Of a DNA stretch of 64,000 nucleotides, positions 8,212-17,417 are shown in pieces; within the stretch, counting starts at the first letter, position 1, and each line of letters begins with the position of its first letter. The translations under genes were made by a program, and so were the position numbers. The DNA lies in assembly GCA_023415205.1 (NCBI GenBank), contig JAEZLR010000004.1, positions 1 to 64,000 on the forward strand. Reading direction: 5' to 3'. This stretch comes from Bacillota bacterium (lineage in GTDB: Bacteria > Bacillota > Clostridia > DSM-8532). The notes under the pieces are model-generated. The model had not been told where the DNA came from. It did not search any database and saw nothing but the letters and a program-made list of their open reading frames with translations.

Positions 8212-8395
8212 AGGTCATTGGGGACCCTGTGGTGCCTGTAGGATAGATTGCCATCATGCGCGTCTGATTAAAATGCCAAAATCTTATCGATAAAATGCTC
8301 TGAATTTCGATCATTTTCGCTGTTGTTTTCAGGGCGAATTTATTTTAAAATAGTCTAGTCACCTAACAACTTGGCGAAAAGGGAAGGCTTCGGCA

Positions 8396-8968
8396 ATGCA
8401 GTTGATGGAAGAACGTATCCGCAGAGACGGTAAGGTCAAGAACGGACAAATTCTTAAGGTAGACGGCTTTCTGAACCAGCAAATGGACATTACTCTTTTT
8501 GAGGAAATGGCCCAGGAGTTTTTTAGTCTGTTTGGGGATTGTGGTGTAAATAAAATCCTCACCATCGAAGCGTCCGGAATAGGAATCGCTTGTATTGTGG
8601 CCCAGAGGTTTAAATGCCCGGTGGTTTTCGCAAAGAAAAACAAATCGAAAAATATCAGCGATGAGTTATATACCTCAAAAGTCGAATCCTTCACACACGG
8701 TCAGGTCTACGACATCGTTGTGTCTAAAGAGTACCTTAAATCCACAGACAGAGTCTTAATAATAGATGATTTTCTAGCCAATGGGGCAGCCTTAACCGGT
8801 CTTGTAAGTCTGGTCAAGGATGCTGGCGCTTTTCTTGTTGGGGCGGGAATTGCCATAGAAAAAGCTTTTCAACCCGGAGGAGATTTACTTCGGGCTCAAG
8901 GCGTACGTATAGAGTCATTGGCACGGATAAAATCAATGAGTGAGGACGGCGGCATCGAGTTTTGCTAA
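8396..8968 (+). CDS. xpt: Xanthine phosphoribosyltransferase
   Basis: A 190-residue type I phosphoribosyltransferase that makes XMP from xanthine and PRPP. It matches Xpt along its length: the N-terminal helix MEERIRRDGKV, ILTIEASGIG for base binding, and the PRPP loop RVLIIDDFLANGAAL around residues 120-135. The C-terminal GIAIEKAFQPGG and RIESLARI segments are also typical. AAGGGAAGG precedes the start. The gene is followed 72 bp later by a nucleoside ABC transporter, so uptake and salvage of purines appear linked. I see no purine riboswitch upstream, although many xpt genes in Firmicutes have one. Confidence 0.94.
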   Translation: MQLMEERIRRDGKVKNGQILKVDGFLNQQMDITLFEEMAQEFFSLFGDCGVNKILTIEASGIGIACIVAQRFKCPVVFAKKNKSKNISDELYTSKVESFTHGQVYDIVVSKEYLKSTDRVLIIDDFLANGAALTGLVSLVKDAGAFLVGAGIAIEKAFQPGGDLLRAQGVRIESLARIKSMSEDGGIEFC

Positions 8969-9040
8969 CGCCGTTTTTCATTGGGCGCGTTTAATAAGCC
9001 TTTAATTAATTCTATTATTATATAATATGGAGGATTGATC

Positions 9041-10210
9041 ATGAAAAAACTACTCTCACTGTTTATCGTTGTGGCTATGGTCTTGACCCTCGCAGCTTGC
9101 GGAACGGGAACACCTGCTGCCTCAACACCCTCGGCAGGAGCCAATGGTGTAGCCAAAGAGAATCTGAAGATTGGTTTCATCCACATATCCGATCCTTCGG
9201 ACAAGGGCTATACCTACAATCATGACCTGGGAACCTGGGCAATGGTTGAAGCCATGGGACTTAACAAGGACCAAATCATCAACAAGTACAACATCGGTGA
9301 GGATGAAAGCTGTGCAACAGCTATTGACGAGCTTATCGAAGCTGGCTGCCAGATTATCTTTGCCACAAGCTTCGGCCATGGCGACTACATGAAGGAAGCC
9401 GCAGCTAATCACCCTGAAATCGAGTTCTGCCATGCAACCGGTGATGCTGCCGTAAATGCAGGACTCAGCAATTTCCATAACTATTTTACCTCTATTTATG
9501 AAGCCCGTTATCTTGCCGGTATCGCAGCCGGTATGAAGCTCAATGAGCTGAGTGCAAACAAACTCGGTTATGTAGCTGCTTTTGAGTGCGCAGAGGTGGT
9601 TTCAGGCTTAACCGCTTTCTATTTAGGTGCAAGATCTGTTTGCCCACAGGTAACCATGGACGTCATCTACACCAACTCCTGGCATGACCCCATTAAGGAA
9701 GCTCAGGTGGCACAGACCCTTATTGATGGGGGATGTAAGGTTATCAGCCAGCATTCCGACTCCACCGCACCGGCAACCACTGCTGAATCCAAGGGTATTT
9801 TCCAGGTAGGATACAATGCGGACATGATTTCTGCCGCTCCCAATGCCTCCTTGATTTCCGCACGTAGCGACTGGAGTATCTATCTTAAGTATGCAGTTAA
9901 GAGCATCATCGACGGAACACCTATCTCTACAGACTGGTGCCAGGGCCTTTCAGAAGGTGCTGTTTTCCTAAGCCCCTTGAATACAAAGATTGCGGCTCCC
10001 GGCACTCAGGAAGCTATTGACAAGGCTGCCGAAGATATCAAAGCAGGCAAGCTTCATGTCTTTGCTGGCCCCCTTTCCGGTAAGGGCTACAACTGGGGAT
10101 CCGAAGGTACTATTGAAGTTAAGGAAGGCGAATGGTTCAAGGAATCTGATAAGCAATCCGCTCCTTACTGGTACTATATCATTGACGGAGTCAATGTTTT
10201 AGGGAAATAA
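9041..10210 (+). CDS. BMP-family nucleoside ABC transporter substrate-binding lipoprotein
   Basis: A 389-residue lipoprotein: signal peptide with lipobox LAAC (Cys20), a Thr/Ala/Ser-rich linker, then a periplasmic-binding fold of the BMP/PnrA-like type (IGFIHISDPSDKGYTYNHDL at the first strand, IIFATSFGHGDYM, and VISQHSDSTAP at the hinge). It captures nucleosides outside the membrane and delivers them to the permeases encoded downstream. GGAGG at 9029-9033 selects ATG 9041 over the TTG two codons upstream. A hairpin after the gene probably sets higher expression of this component than of the rest. Confidence 0.92.
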   Translation: MKKLLSLFIVVAMVLTLAACGTGTPAASTPSAGANGVAKENLKIGFIHISDPSDKGYTYNHDLGTWAMVEAMGLNKDQIINKYNIGEDESCATAIDELIEAGCQIIFATSFGHGDYMKEAAANHPEIEFCHATGDAAVNAGLSNFHNYFTSIYEARYLAGIAAGMKLNELSANKLGYVAAFECAEVVSGLTAFYLGARSVCPQVTMDVIYTNSWHDPIKEAQVAQTLIDGGCKVISQHSDSTAPATTAESKGIFQVGYNADMISAAPNASLISARSDWSIYLKYAVKSIIDGTPISTDWCQGLSEGAVFLSPLNTKIAAPGTQEAIDKAAEDIKAGKLHVFAGPLSGKGYNWGSEGTIEVKEGEWFKESDKQSAPYWYYIIDGVNVLGK

Positions 10211-10232
10211 GACATTAGCGGTTAAAATGATG

Positions 10233-10278
10233 GGGATGTGCGAAAACAGAAAAGTTCAGTGTGGTTTTCGCCCATCCC
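10233..10278 (+). terminator. Attenuating hairpin between binding protein and ATPase genes
   Basis: GGGATGTGCGAAAAC pairs with GTTTTCGCCCATCCC with a loop of about 15 bases, followed by TGTTCTTGTTC. The weak T-tract suggests partial termination or 3' end protection, a common arrangement after the first gene of ABC importer operons. Confidence 0.65.
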
Positions 10279-10380
10279 TGTTCTTGTTCAATACATCGGG
10301 CTTTCCATTCTTTAGGCAACATGTAAGAGAGGGGCTCATGGTCCCGGGACTTTTAATTTTCAGGAAAGGGTGGCTTTTGT

Positions 10381-11919
10381 GTGAACCCTGTACATGCTAT
10401 TGAATTAAAAAATATCACAAAAACCTTTGGAGGGGTGGCCGCCAACAACCGGGTCAATCTGGATGTTCGGTGGGGGGAAATTCTCTCTCTTTTAGGGGAA
10501 AACGGTAGTGGCAAGACCACGCTGATGAATATTCTATCCGGTATCTATTATCCGGACAGCGGACAGGTACTGGTAAACGGTAATGAGGTAACGATTCGGT
10601 CACCCAAGGATGCGTTTGCACTGGGGATTGGAATGATCCATCAGCATTTTAAACTGGTGGATAATATGACTGCGGCCGAAAACATCGTTTTGGGTCTGAA
10701 GGGCAAGGGGCGGCTGAACAGGAAGAATATTGCCGCCAAGGTTTTGGAAATTAGTGAACGCTACGGATTCACCATTAATCCGGAGCGCAAAATTTATGAT
10801 ATGTCTGTTTCAGAAAAGCAAACGGTGGAGATTATTAAGGTTCTCTACCGGGGAGCAAGCATACTGATTCTTGATGAGCCCACTGCGGTTTTAACCGCCC
10901 AGGAATCAGAAAGGCTGTTCAGTGTTCTGAAGAATATGCGGGATGACGGAAAGTCCATTATCATCATTACCCACAAGCTACAGGAAGTTCTGTCGGTTTC
11001 CGATAGGGTGGCTGTCTTGAGAAAAGGGGAGTATGTGGGCACCGTAGACACCAGCCAAGTCACCGCCCAGTCCATCACTGAAATGATGGTGGGCAGAAAG
11101 GTGGAACTGAACATAGAGCGGCCCGAACCTGTCAATCCACAGCCCAGGATGATCGTTAAGGGGATTAGCTGTATTAATGAAGAGGGTATTAAGATTCTCG
11201 ACGATGTCAGCTTCAATGCCTATAGCGGTGAAATCCTTGGAATCGCAGGGATTTCAGGCTGCGGGCAGAAGGAGCTCTTGGAAGGCATTGCAGGCCTTTG
11301 TCCCCTTACTCCGGGCAGCAGTGTTCTCTATTATCCCGATGACACAGGAAGGGCAACAGAGCTTGTGGGTAAGCGCCCTATGCAAATTAGAAAGCTGGGG
11401 GTGGCACTGTCCTTTGTTCCTGAAGATCGTCTGGGTATGGGCTTGGTGGGCAGTATGGACATGGCCGATAATATGATGCTCAGAAGCTATCTTAAAGGGA
11501 AGATGGGCTTTACCGACCGCAAGCCCCCCAGAAGGCTGGCAGAGAAGGTTATAGAGCAACTGGAAGTAGTGACCCCGGGCATCGGCACACCCATCAGCCG
11601 TCTTTCAGGAGGCAATGTCCAAAAGGTTCTGGTGGGCCGGGAAATTGCAGCGGCTCCTAAGGTTCTCATGACTGCTTATGCCGTGCGCGGTCTTGATATT
11701 AACACCTCCTATACTATTTATTCGTTGCTCAATGAGCAAAAGAAGGCGGGGGTTGCTGTTGTCTATGTAGGGGAGGATCTGGATGTGCTCGTGGAGCTAT
11801 GTGACAGAATTCTTGTCCTATGTGGAGGAAAGGTCAGCGGAATTGTTGACGGACGCACCACCACCAAGGAAGAGATTGGTTTATTAATGACGAGTTTGAG
11901 AGAGGAGGGGAAGAAATGA
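10381..11919 (+). CDS. Nucleoside ABC transporter ATP-binding protein (two NBDs, YufO-like)
   Basis: A 512-residue double ATPase. NBD1 has Walker A at G39-T46 (GENGSGKT), the Q-loop area MIHQHFKLVDNM, signature MSVSEKQTVEI and Walker B ILILDEPTAVL. NBD2 (from about residue 255) has a degenerate Walker A (GISGCGQKE), signature LSGGNVQKVL and a Walker B altered to VLMTAYAVRGLD. This asymmetry is normal for the RbsA/YufO type. The protein powers nucleoside import with the two permeases. It starts with GTG and its stop overlaps the next ATG by 4 bp. Confidence 0.93.
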   Translation: MNPVHAIELKNITKTFGGVAANNRVNLDVRWGEILSLLGENGSGKTTLMNILSGIYYPDSGQVLVNGNEVTIRSPKDAFALGIGMIHQHFKLVDNMTAAENIVLGLKGKGRLNRKNIAAKVLEISERYGFTINPERKIYDMSVSEKQTVEIIKVLYRGASILILDEPTAVLTAQESERLFSVLKNMRDDGKSIIIITHKLQEVLSVSDRVAVLRKGEYVGTVDTSQVTAQSITEMMVGRKVELNIERPEPVNPQPRMIVKGISCINEEGIKILDDVSFNAYSGEILGIAGISGCGQKELLEGIAGLCPLTPGSSVLYYPDDTGRATELVGKRPMQIRKLGVALSFVPEDRLGMGLVGSMDMADNMMLRSYLKGKMGFTDRKPPRRLAEKVIEQLEVVTPGIGTPISRLSGGNVQKVLVGREIAAAPKVLMTAYAVRGLDINTSYTIYSLLNEQKKAGVAVVYVGEDLDVLVELCDRILVLCGGKVSGIVDGRTTTKEEIGLLMTSLREEGKK

Positions 11920-13028
11920 GCCATTCTGTAAGCCGCGAAAAAAAGGACCCTTTTGTGCGTATCGCAAAGCGTGGAGAGATATCCCAGAAGAAAGCCTGGC
12001 TTATCCGTATACTTGCCGTCCTTCTGGCACTGGCTTCGGGCGGACTGCTCATTCTTATCCTGGGGCATAACCCTCTGGCTGTATACCGGGATATGATCTC
12101 AGGCTCCCTTTCCACGAAAACAGCGTTAATTGCCACCACAAAGATAGCCATCCCTCTTTTGGGAGCGGCCTTGTCCATAGCACCGGCCTTTAAGATGAAG
12201 TTCTGGAACATAGGGGCAGAAGGTCAAATCCTTGCGGGTGCCATTGCCGCCTCCTATTTTGCCTTGTTCCACTATCAAAACCTGCCACGCCCCGTGCTCC
12301 TTCTGGTTATGTGTGTAGCAGCGGTTCTCGGAGGCGGACTTTGGGGCCTTATCCCTGGATTGTTCAAAGCCAAATGGGGCACCAATGAAACCTTGTTTAC
12401 CTTGATGCTCAACTATATCATCCTGAACATTGTCACCTTCCTGCGTACGGGTCCATGGAAAAGTCCATCCAGCAGTGGTTTTCCTAAGATTGCCATGTTT
12501 GATGCCTCAGCCCGTTTGCCCAATGTATTCGGAGTAAATATCGGTTGGATCGTTGTGCTGGTTCTTGCTGTCCTCATGTATATTTACATGAAGCATACCC
12601 AGCATGGCTATGAAATTGCAGTGGTAGGGGAGAGTGAGCACACTGCAAGGTATGTGGGAATGAATGTTCCCAAGGTTATTATGAGAACGGTATTCTTGTC
12701 GGGTGCCATCGCTGGATTGGTGGGCTTCCTCATTGTCTCAGGATCCAGCTATACCCTGACCGATACGACGGCAGGGGGGTATGGCTTTACTGCCATCACC
12801 GTAGCCTGGCTGGCTAAACTCAACCCCTTTGCCATGATCATTATTACCATCTTTCTGGCTATCCTAAAAAAAGGTTCCAATACCATCCAAACTAACTTCA
12901 AAATTCCTGCCTCCGCCTCTGAAGTCCTAACAGGGATGATCCTGTTCTTTATGCTGGGCTGTGAGTTTTTTATCAACTACCGCTTGATCTTCCGGGGCAG
13001 TAAAAATAGGGAGGTGCCGCATGACTGA
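11916..13028 (+). CDS. Nucleoside ABC transporter permease (YufP-like)
   Basis: A 370-residue inner-membrane permease of the BPD_transp_2 type with about 10 hydrophobic segments. The conserved FKMKFWNIGAEGQILAGAI stretch and the GYEIAVVGESEHTARYVGMN loop (the permease EAA-like contact with the ATPase) are present. It overlaps the upstream ATPase (ATGA) and the downstream permease by 8 bp, indicating translational coupling. It forms the membrane channel with the next gene product. Confidence 0.93.
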   Translation: MSHSVSREKKDPFVRIAKRGEISQKKAWLIRILAVLLALASGGLLILILGHNPLAVYRDMISGSLSTKTALIATTKIAIPLLGAALSIAPAFKMKFWNIGAEGQILAGAIAASYFALFHYQNLPRPVLLLVMCVAAVLGGGLWGLIPGLFKAKWGTNETLFTLMLNYIILNIVTFLRTGPWKSPSSSGFPKIAMFDASARLPNVFGVNIGWIVVLVLAVLMYIYMKHTQHGYEIAVVGESEHTARYVGMNVPKVIMRTVFLSGAIAGLVGFLIVSGSSYTLTDTTAGGYGFTAITVAWLAKLNPFAMIIITIFLAILKKGSNTIQTNFKIPASASEVLTGMILFFMLGCEFFINYRLIFRGSKNREVPHD

Positions 13029-14007
13029 TCTATTGAATTTCCTGGTTGCGGCTGTTCTTGCCGCCTGTCCGCTTCTATTTGGAACACTGGGCGAGAGCCT
13101 GACAGAAAAATCAGGTAACCTGAACCTTGGTGTTGAGGGTATGATGTTTATGGGAGGTATCGCAGGCATCGCAGGTTCTTTCTACTACGAGCAATCTGTA
13201 GCCAATCCCGTGGCATGGGTTTCAGTACTTATTGCTATTGTGTGTGCCTTCCTGTGTGCTGCGCTGGGAGCCTTCATCTATAGTGTGATTACCATTACCC
13301 TCCGTGCCAACCAGAATGTTACCGGCTTAGCCTTGACCATATTTGGTGCCGGCTTCGGAAATTTCTTTGGAGAGCTCATATCCAGCTCCACCGGAGGATA
13401 TCTGGCTGTGAGCGAGGTGACCAAAGCCGCATTCAATAACGCCTTGTTCCCTACCCTCGCTTCGATACCTGTGGTGGGGCGGCTCCTGTTTTCCTATAAC
13501 TTAATGGTGTATTTAAGTATCGCTCTTGCTCTTTTTCTTTGGTATTTCTTTGCCTATACGAGAAAAGGACTCAATCTTCGTGCTGTAGGTGAGAGGCATG
13601 CGGCTGCCGATGCGGCTGGCATCAATGTCACCTTGTATAAATACTTAGCCACCTGTATCGGTGGAGGAATAACCGGCTTGGGGGGCCTTTATATCGTGAT
13701 GAACTCCTCTAGCGGTGTTGGTGGGGTATGGGTTCATGACTGTATCGGGGGTTATGGTTGGCTTTCAGTGGCACTGGTCATTTTCGCCACCTGGCATCCC
13801 TCACGGGCTATGCTCTGTGCCCTTGCCTTCGGTGGCCTATCCGTGATGCGCTACTATTTTCCCATCAGCTTTATCCCCATTTCCATTTACGCCATATTCC
13901 CATACCTCGCTACCGTCATTGTGCTTATTACGGTAAGCCTTCGCAAAAGGCGTGATAATCAACCACCGGCAAGCCTGGGCTTGGCCTATTTCAGAGAGGA
14001 ACGATAA
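13021..14007 (+). CDS. Nucleoside ABC transporter permease (YufQ-like)
   Basis: A 328-residue partner permease with about 8-9 hydrophobic helices. The family signatures ESLTEKSGNLNLGVEGMMFM near residue 30 and GLNLRAVGERHAAADAAGIN around residue 190 are clear. It pairs with the upstream permease. It is the last gene of the operon; a terminator follows about 30 bp downstream. Confidence 0.93.
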   Translation: MTDLLNFLVAAVLAACPLLFGTLGESLTEKSGNLNLGVEGMMFMGGIAGIAGSFYYEQSVANPVAWVSVLIAIVCAFLCAALGAFIYSVITITLRANQNVTGLALTIFGAGFGNFFGELISSSTGGYLAVSEVTKAAFNNALFPTLASIPVVGRLLFSYNLMVYLSIALALFLWYFFAYTRKGLNLRAVGERHAAADAAGINVTLYKYLATCIGGGITGLGGLYIVMNSSSGVGGVWVHDCIGGYGWLSVALVIFATWHPSRAMLCALAFGGLSVMRYYFPISFIPISIYAIFPYLATVIVLITVSLRKRRDNQPPASLGLAYFREER

Positions 14008-14038
14008 CCTTGCGTATCGATTAATTTTATGAGTCGAA

Positions 14039-14068
14039 GGGTCACCTTGATTTAAGGTGTCCCTTTTT
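14039..14068 (+). terminator. Terminator of the nucleoside transporter operon
   Basis: GGGTCACCTT and AAGGTGTCCC form a stem with a five-base loop and one internal T-T mismatch, followed directly by TTTTTG. Confidence 0.85.
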
Positions 14069-14334
14069 GTTTGCTGTGATCATAACATTCATGCATTAAT
14101 TTATCCTTTGTACTTATAACATGTTAAGCATCCGACACATCACGATGACTTGGCCAACAAAATAAGTCGACGGTGTAACGACGAAGTTGACAATATTTCC
14201 ATGAGAAATAACGCTGATCTCAAGCATTTAATGTAGAAAAATAGAATAATCCATCAGAGTGTAGACATATTGTGAGTAGTATAGTAAAATATGTAATAGT
14301 TTGAACAAAAAAACATGGTAATAGGTGGGTGTAT
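14069..14334. promoter_or_regulatory. Intergenic region with candidate promoter of the Tad operon
   Basis: This non-coding stretch holds a possible sigma-A promoter: TAGACA at 14262-14267, a 17-bp spacer and TAAAAT at 14285-14290. The first Tad gene has AGGTGGG at 14323-14329. No terminator or other structure was seen after it, so the next 11 kb may be one transcript. Confidence 0.35.
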
Positions 14335-15420
14335 ATGCCACAAATTAGGTTGGTTCTTGCTGACACAGATCAGCTCTTTCTTGAGAAATTCAGTGCCTAT
14401 CTAAAGAGTTGCAAAACAACACACTTTGCCCTCGAGCTTTTTACCAGCCCTGTAACCTTTACCGAATGGTTTGAAAACGGTGGGAAAACAGATTTAATTG
14501 TGATTTCCTCGACCTTATTGGCCAAGCTGGAGAGGCCTCCAGCGCCGGGGCGCTCAATAATCGTATTATGTGACAGTGCTGAAAGCATGATCCCGGCAGG
14601 ATATGCCAGCATACATAAGTACCAGCCTGCCCAAAACCTAGTAGGGGAGATTCTTTCGGCTTGTGCGGAAAGTATACCGGGAAGCTTCAGTAAAAGAGGA
14701 AGCTCGGGGGAAGTTCATCTGGTGCTCTATGCGGATGGAAGCGACCTTATGAATCCTTTGGCACCCTCCTTGGCCTATGTGAAAAGCCGTCAGGGTCAGC
14801 CCTCCTTCTATTTGAATCTTGACCAGGTCTCCGATACCCACACCTACTTTAATGGCAGCAATAGCCGGGGCCTAAGCGAGTTTCTTTACTATATCAAGGC
14901 CCGGAAAGAAAACCTCTCGCTTAAGGCTGAAGCCTGTGCTTCACAGAGCACGGAATTTGGGGTGGACTTTATGAAGGCCCACCAGAATCCACAGGATATG
15001 GGTAGATTGATACCTTCTGAGGTCAAAAGCATGATTGACGCTTTACGTGATAGGGCCGTTTATGGTTCAATTGTTGTCTCACGTGCTCTCCTTTTTGATG
15101 AAATTCTCACCGTGCTTTTGAACGAAGCCCAAAGAGTATACCTTACTTGTCTTAATCATCCCTCTTCTCACAATCGTATGAAGATGATTGCAAGTCATCT
15201 GACCCATACCGAAGGCCCTTGGTTCAATCATGTAAAAGGGAAGTTGCTCTGTTGTATAGGGCTGATTCAACCGGAGGATGAACCCATCCAATTGGAGCTG
15301 CCTATTGAAAAGGCCTATCTGCCCTTTTATCCATACAATAACCATGCCTATTTCCCACCAGCCAAGGAGTATCAGCAGGCTCTGGAAGCCATTTCTTCAC
15401 AAGAGAGAGGGTATTTATGA
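14335..15420 (+). CDS. TadZ/CpaE-like protein with receiver-like N-terminus, P-loop missing
   Basis: A 361-residue protein. Residues 1-110 look like a degenerate response-regulator receiver (IRLVLADTDQLFLEKFSAYL start, then LIVISSTLL and IIVLCDS strands). The rest resembles the MinD-like part of TadZ/CpaE, which places the Tad machine at its cellular site. No Walker A glycine-lysine motif is visible, so it probably does not hydrolyse ATP; degenerate versions exist in Firmicute Tad loci. It is the first gene of the operon, overlapping tadA by 4 bp. ATG 14335 is preferred over GTG 14329. Confidence 0.68.
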   Translation: MPQIRLVLADTDQLFLEKFSAYLKSCKTTHFALELFTSPVTFTEWFENGGKTDLIVISSTLLAKLERPPAPGRSIIVLCDSAESMIPAGYASIHKYQPAQNLVGEILSACAESIPGSFSKRGSSGEVHLVLYADGSDLMNPLAPSLAYVKSRQGQPSFYLNLDQVSDTHTYFNGSNSRGLSEFLYYIKARKENLSLKAEACASQSTEFGVDFMKAHQNPQDMGRLIPSEVKSMIDALRDRAVYGSIVVSRALLFDEILTVLLNEAQRVYLTCLNHPSSHNRMKMIASHLTHTEGPWFNHVKGKLLCCIGLIQPEDEPIQLELPIEKAYLPFYPYNNHAYFPPAKEYQQALEAISSQERGYL

Positions 15421-16655
15421 CCGATATCCGGAAAATTGTGAGAGAAATAAGAAAAGAAGTAACCTTAAGCCGCGGCTCAGCCATGGATTGTAAAGCGGAA
15501 CAGTTGGATCAGGAGCTTTTAGAGCAAATTGAGCAACTGTGTTTTACTAAGGAGACCATCCGGGGATTAAGTGTGTCTGAGATCAAAATGGTGGTGGAGA
15601 CGGTCTTCAACCAAATGCGCCGACATGATGTTATAGAACCGTTAATTCATGATCCCGAGGTAACTGAAATCATGATCAATGGGCCGGGAAAGGTTTTTAT
15701 TGAACGGCATGGCTCCGTTGAGATGACGGACATTGCCTTTGACAGCAGGGAGAGGCTGGAGGATCTGATTCAGAGTATTGTCGCCCGTGTCAACCGCAGT
15801 GTCAACGAGGCTGATCCCGTTGTAGATGCCCGCCTGGAAGATGGTTCCCGTGTCAACATTGTGTTACCGCCCATTGCTCTTAACGGACCTTTGGTGACCA
15901 TACGGAAGTTTCCCGACAAACCCATGACCATTGCCGATCTGGTTACCTACCAGTCCATCACGCCCGAAGTAGCTCAGTTTGTTGAGAAGCTGGTGGTAGC
16001 AAAGTATAATATCTTTATTTGCGGTGGCACAGGGAGCGGTAAAACATCCTTTTTAAACGCTCTTTCCTCTTTGATTCCCAAGGAGGAACGGATTATCACT
16101 ATTGAGGATTCTGCGGAGCTACAGCTTTCCTCCATTGAAAACCTTGCAAGGCTGGAAACACGTAATGCCAATACCGAGGGCCGTGGAGAAATACGGATGA
16201 AGACACTTATTAAAACCTCCCTGCGTATGCGGCCCGAGCGTATTATTGTGGGCGAGGTCCGAGGTGAAGAGGCCCTGGATATGCTCCAGGCCATGAATAC
16301 GGGTCATGATGGTTCCATGTCTACGGGCCATGCCAATTCAACCGCCGATATGCTGTCACGCCTTGAAACCATGGTATTAATGGCGGCGCCCCTCCCGTTG
16401 GATGCTATTAAAAAGCAAATTGCTTCCGCATTGGATATTATTATTTTCCTTTCCCGCCTTCGTGACTATTCCAGACGTACGCTCGAAATCACAGAGGTTC
16501 TAGGCTATAAAAATGGAGAAATACATTTAAATCCCCTCTATGTTTTTGAAGAAGAGGGCGAGGAGGCCTCAGGGCGGGTTTTGGGAAGCCTTAAGCGTGT
16601 CAATGCTCTTGAAAATAAAGTCAAAGCCAGGCAAAGGGGGATTATGATTGAATAA
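15417..16655 (+). CDS. tadA: Tad secretion ATPase (TadA/CpaF)
   Basis: A 412-residue type II/IV secretion ATPase. The N-terminal region (residues 60-160) has EVTEIMINGPGKVFIE and RVNIVLPPIAL as in CpaF. Walker A is GGTGSGKT at 203-210, the Asp box is ITIEDSAELQL, Walker B is RIIVGEVRGEEALDML near 276-290 and the His box is STGHANSTADML. The hexamer powers pilus assembly or secretion from the cytoplasmic face. Coupled to both neighbours by overlaps. Confidence 0.95.
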   Translation: MTDIRKIVREIRKEVTLSRGSAMDCKAEQLDQELLEQIEQLCFTKETIRGLSVSEIKMVVETVFNQMRRHDVIEPLIHDPEVTEIMINGPGKVFIERHGSVEMTDIAFDSRERLEDLIQSIVARVNRSVNEADPVVDARLEDGSRVNIVLPPIALNGPLVTIRKFPDKPMTIADLVTYQSITPEVAQFVEKLVVAKYNIFICGGTGSGKTSFLNALSSLIPKEERIITIEDSAELQLSSIENLARLETRNANTEGRGEIRMKTLIKTSLRMRPERIIVGEVRGEEALDMLQAMNTGHDGSMSTGHANSTADMLSRLETMVLMAAPLPLDAIKKQIASALDIIIFLSRLRDYSRRTLEITEVLGYKNGEIHLNPLYVFEEEGEEASGRVLGSLKRVNALENKVKARQRGIMIE

Positions 16656-17415
16656 TCAAAAGAAAGAAAGGATACCTCAGTACAAGGAATACCCTATGAA
16701 GCCGGAGGAATATATTCTTACCCTGCTTTTATCCATGGGTGTGTGCTTTTGCATAGGACTTATCTTCTATGATCATGTGATTCTGTCCCTGATCCTTTCC
16801 TTGGCCGGAATTCTCTATATTCCTGTGAGAAAGAAGGAGCAGCTAAGAAAACGCAAGGAGCTTCTTCATATACAATTCAAGGACGCCCTGTATTTCCTTT
16901 CTGTTTCTCTTTCAGCCGGGAAATCCTTGGAAACCGCATTGATGGAGACCCATAAGTCCTTGTCGGGAATTTATCCTGACCAGGAATGCGATATGCTCAG
17001 GGAACTGGAAATCATGAACTCCCGTATTTTGATGAACGAGCCTGTTGAGAAGGCCTTCTACGACCTTGCCCAACGGAGCATGATTGAAGATATTAAAAGC
17101 TTCGCCGATGTCATCATGATCTCCAAAAGGGCTGGAGCCAATTTGGTAGAGGTAATTAAGAACACCTCGGCCACCATTAGGGAAAAGGTTGAAATAAAGC
17201 AGGAAATCGAAACGCTTATCGCAGGAAAAAAGCTGGAACAAAAAATCCTGACGGTGATGCCCTTTGTGATGATTCTTTTTCTGAAAAGCTCAAGCGCCGA
17301 CTTTTTGGCCCCCCTCACGACAACTCTTTACGGACGTATTGTCATGACCTTAGCGCTCCTCATGATTTTGGCAGGTCAGATCATCTCACAAAAAGTCATG
17401 CGTATTGAGGTGTAA
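16648..17415 (+). CDS. tadB: Tad platform protein TadB
   Basis: A 255-residue membrane protein with a GspF/T2SSF domain: two N-terminal helices (residues 22-52), a cytoplasmic helical region with FLSVSLSAGKSLETAL at the start, and a C-terminal pair of helices. It forms the inner-membrane platform with TadC. The chosen TTG at 16648 overlaps tadA by 8 bp and has AAGGGGG upstream. An ATG at 16696 with AAGGAA is an alternative that would lose 16 residues. Confidence 0.85.
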   Translation: MNNQKKERIPQYKEYPMKPEEYILTLLLSMGVCFCIGLIFYDHVILSLILSLAGILYIPVRKKEQLRKRKELLHIQFKDALYFLSVSLSAGKSLETALMETHKSLSGIYPDQECDMLRELEIMNSRILMNEPVEKAFYDLAQRSMIEDIKSFADVIMISKRAGANLVEVIKNTSATIREKVEIKQEIETLIAGKKLEQKILTVMPFVMILFLKSSSADFLAPLTTTLYGRIVMTLALLMILAGQIISQKVMRIEV

Positions 17416-17417
17416 CG

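Noticed and set aside
8212..8395. Purine riboswitch before xpt
   Set aside because: I looked for the conserved three-way junction words of the purine aptamer and did not find them.
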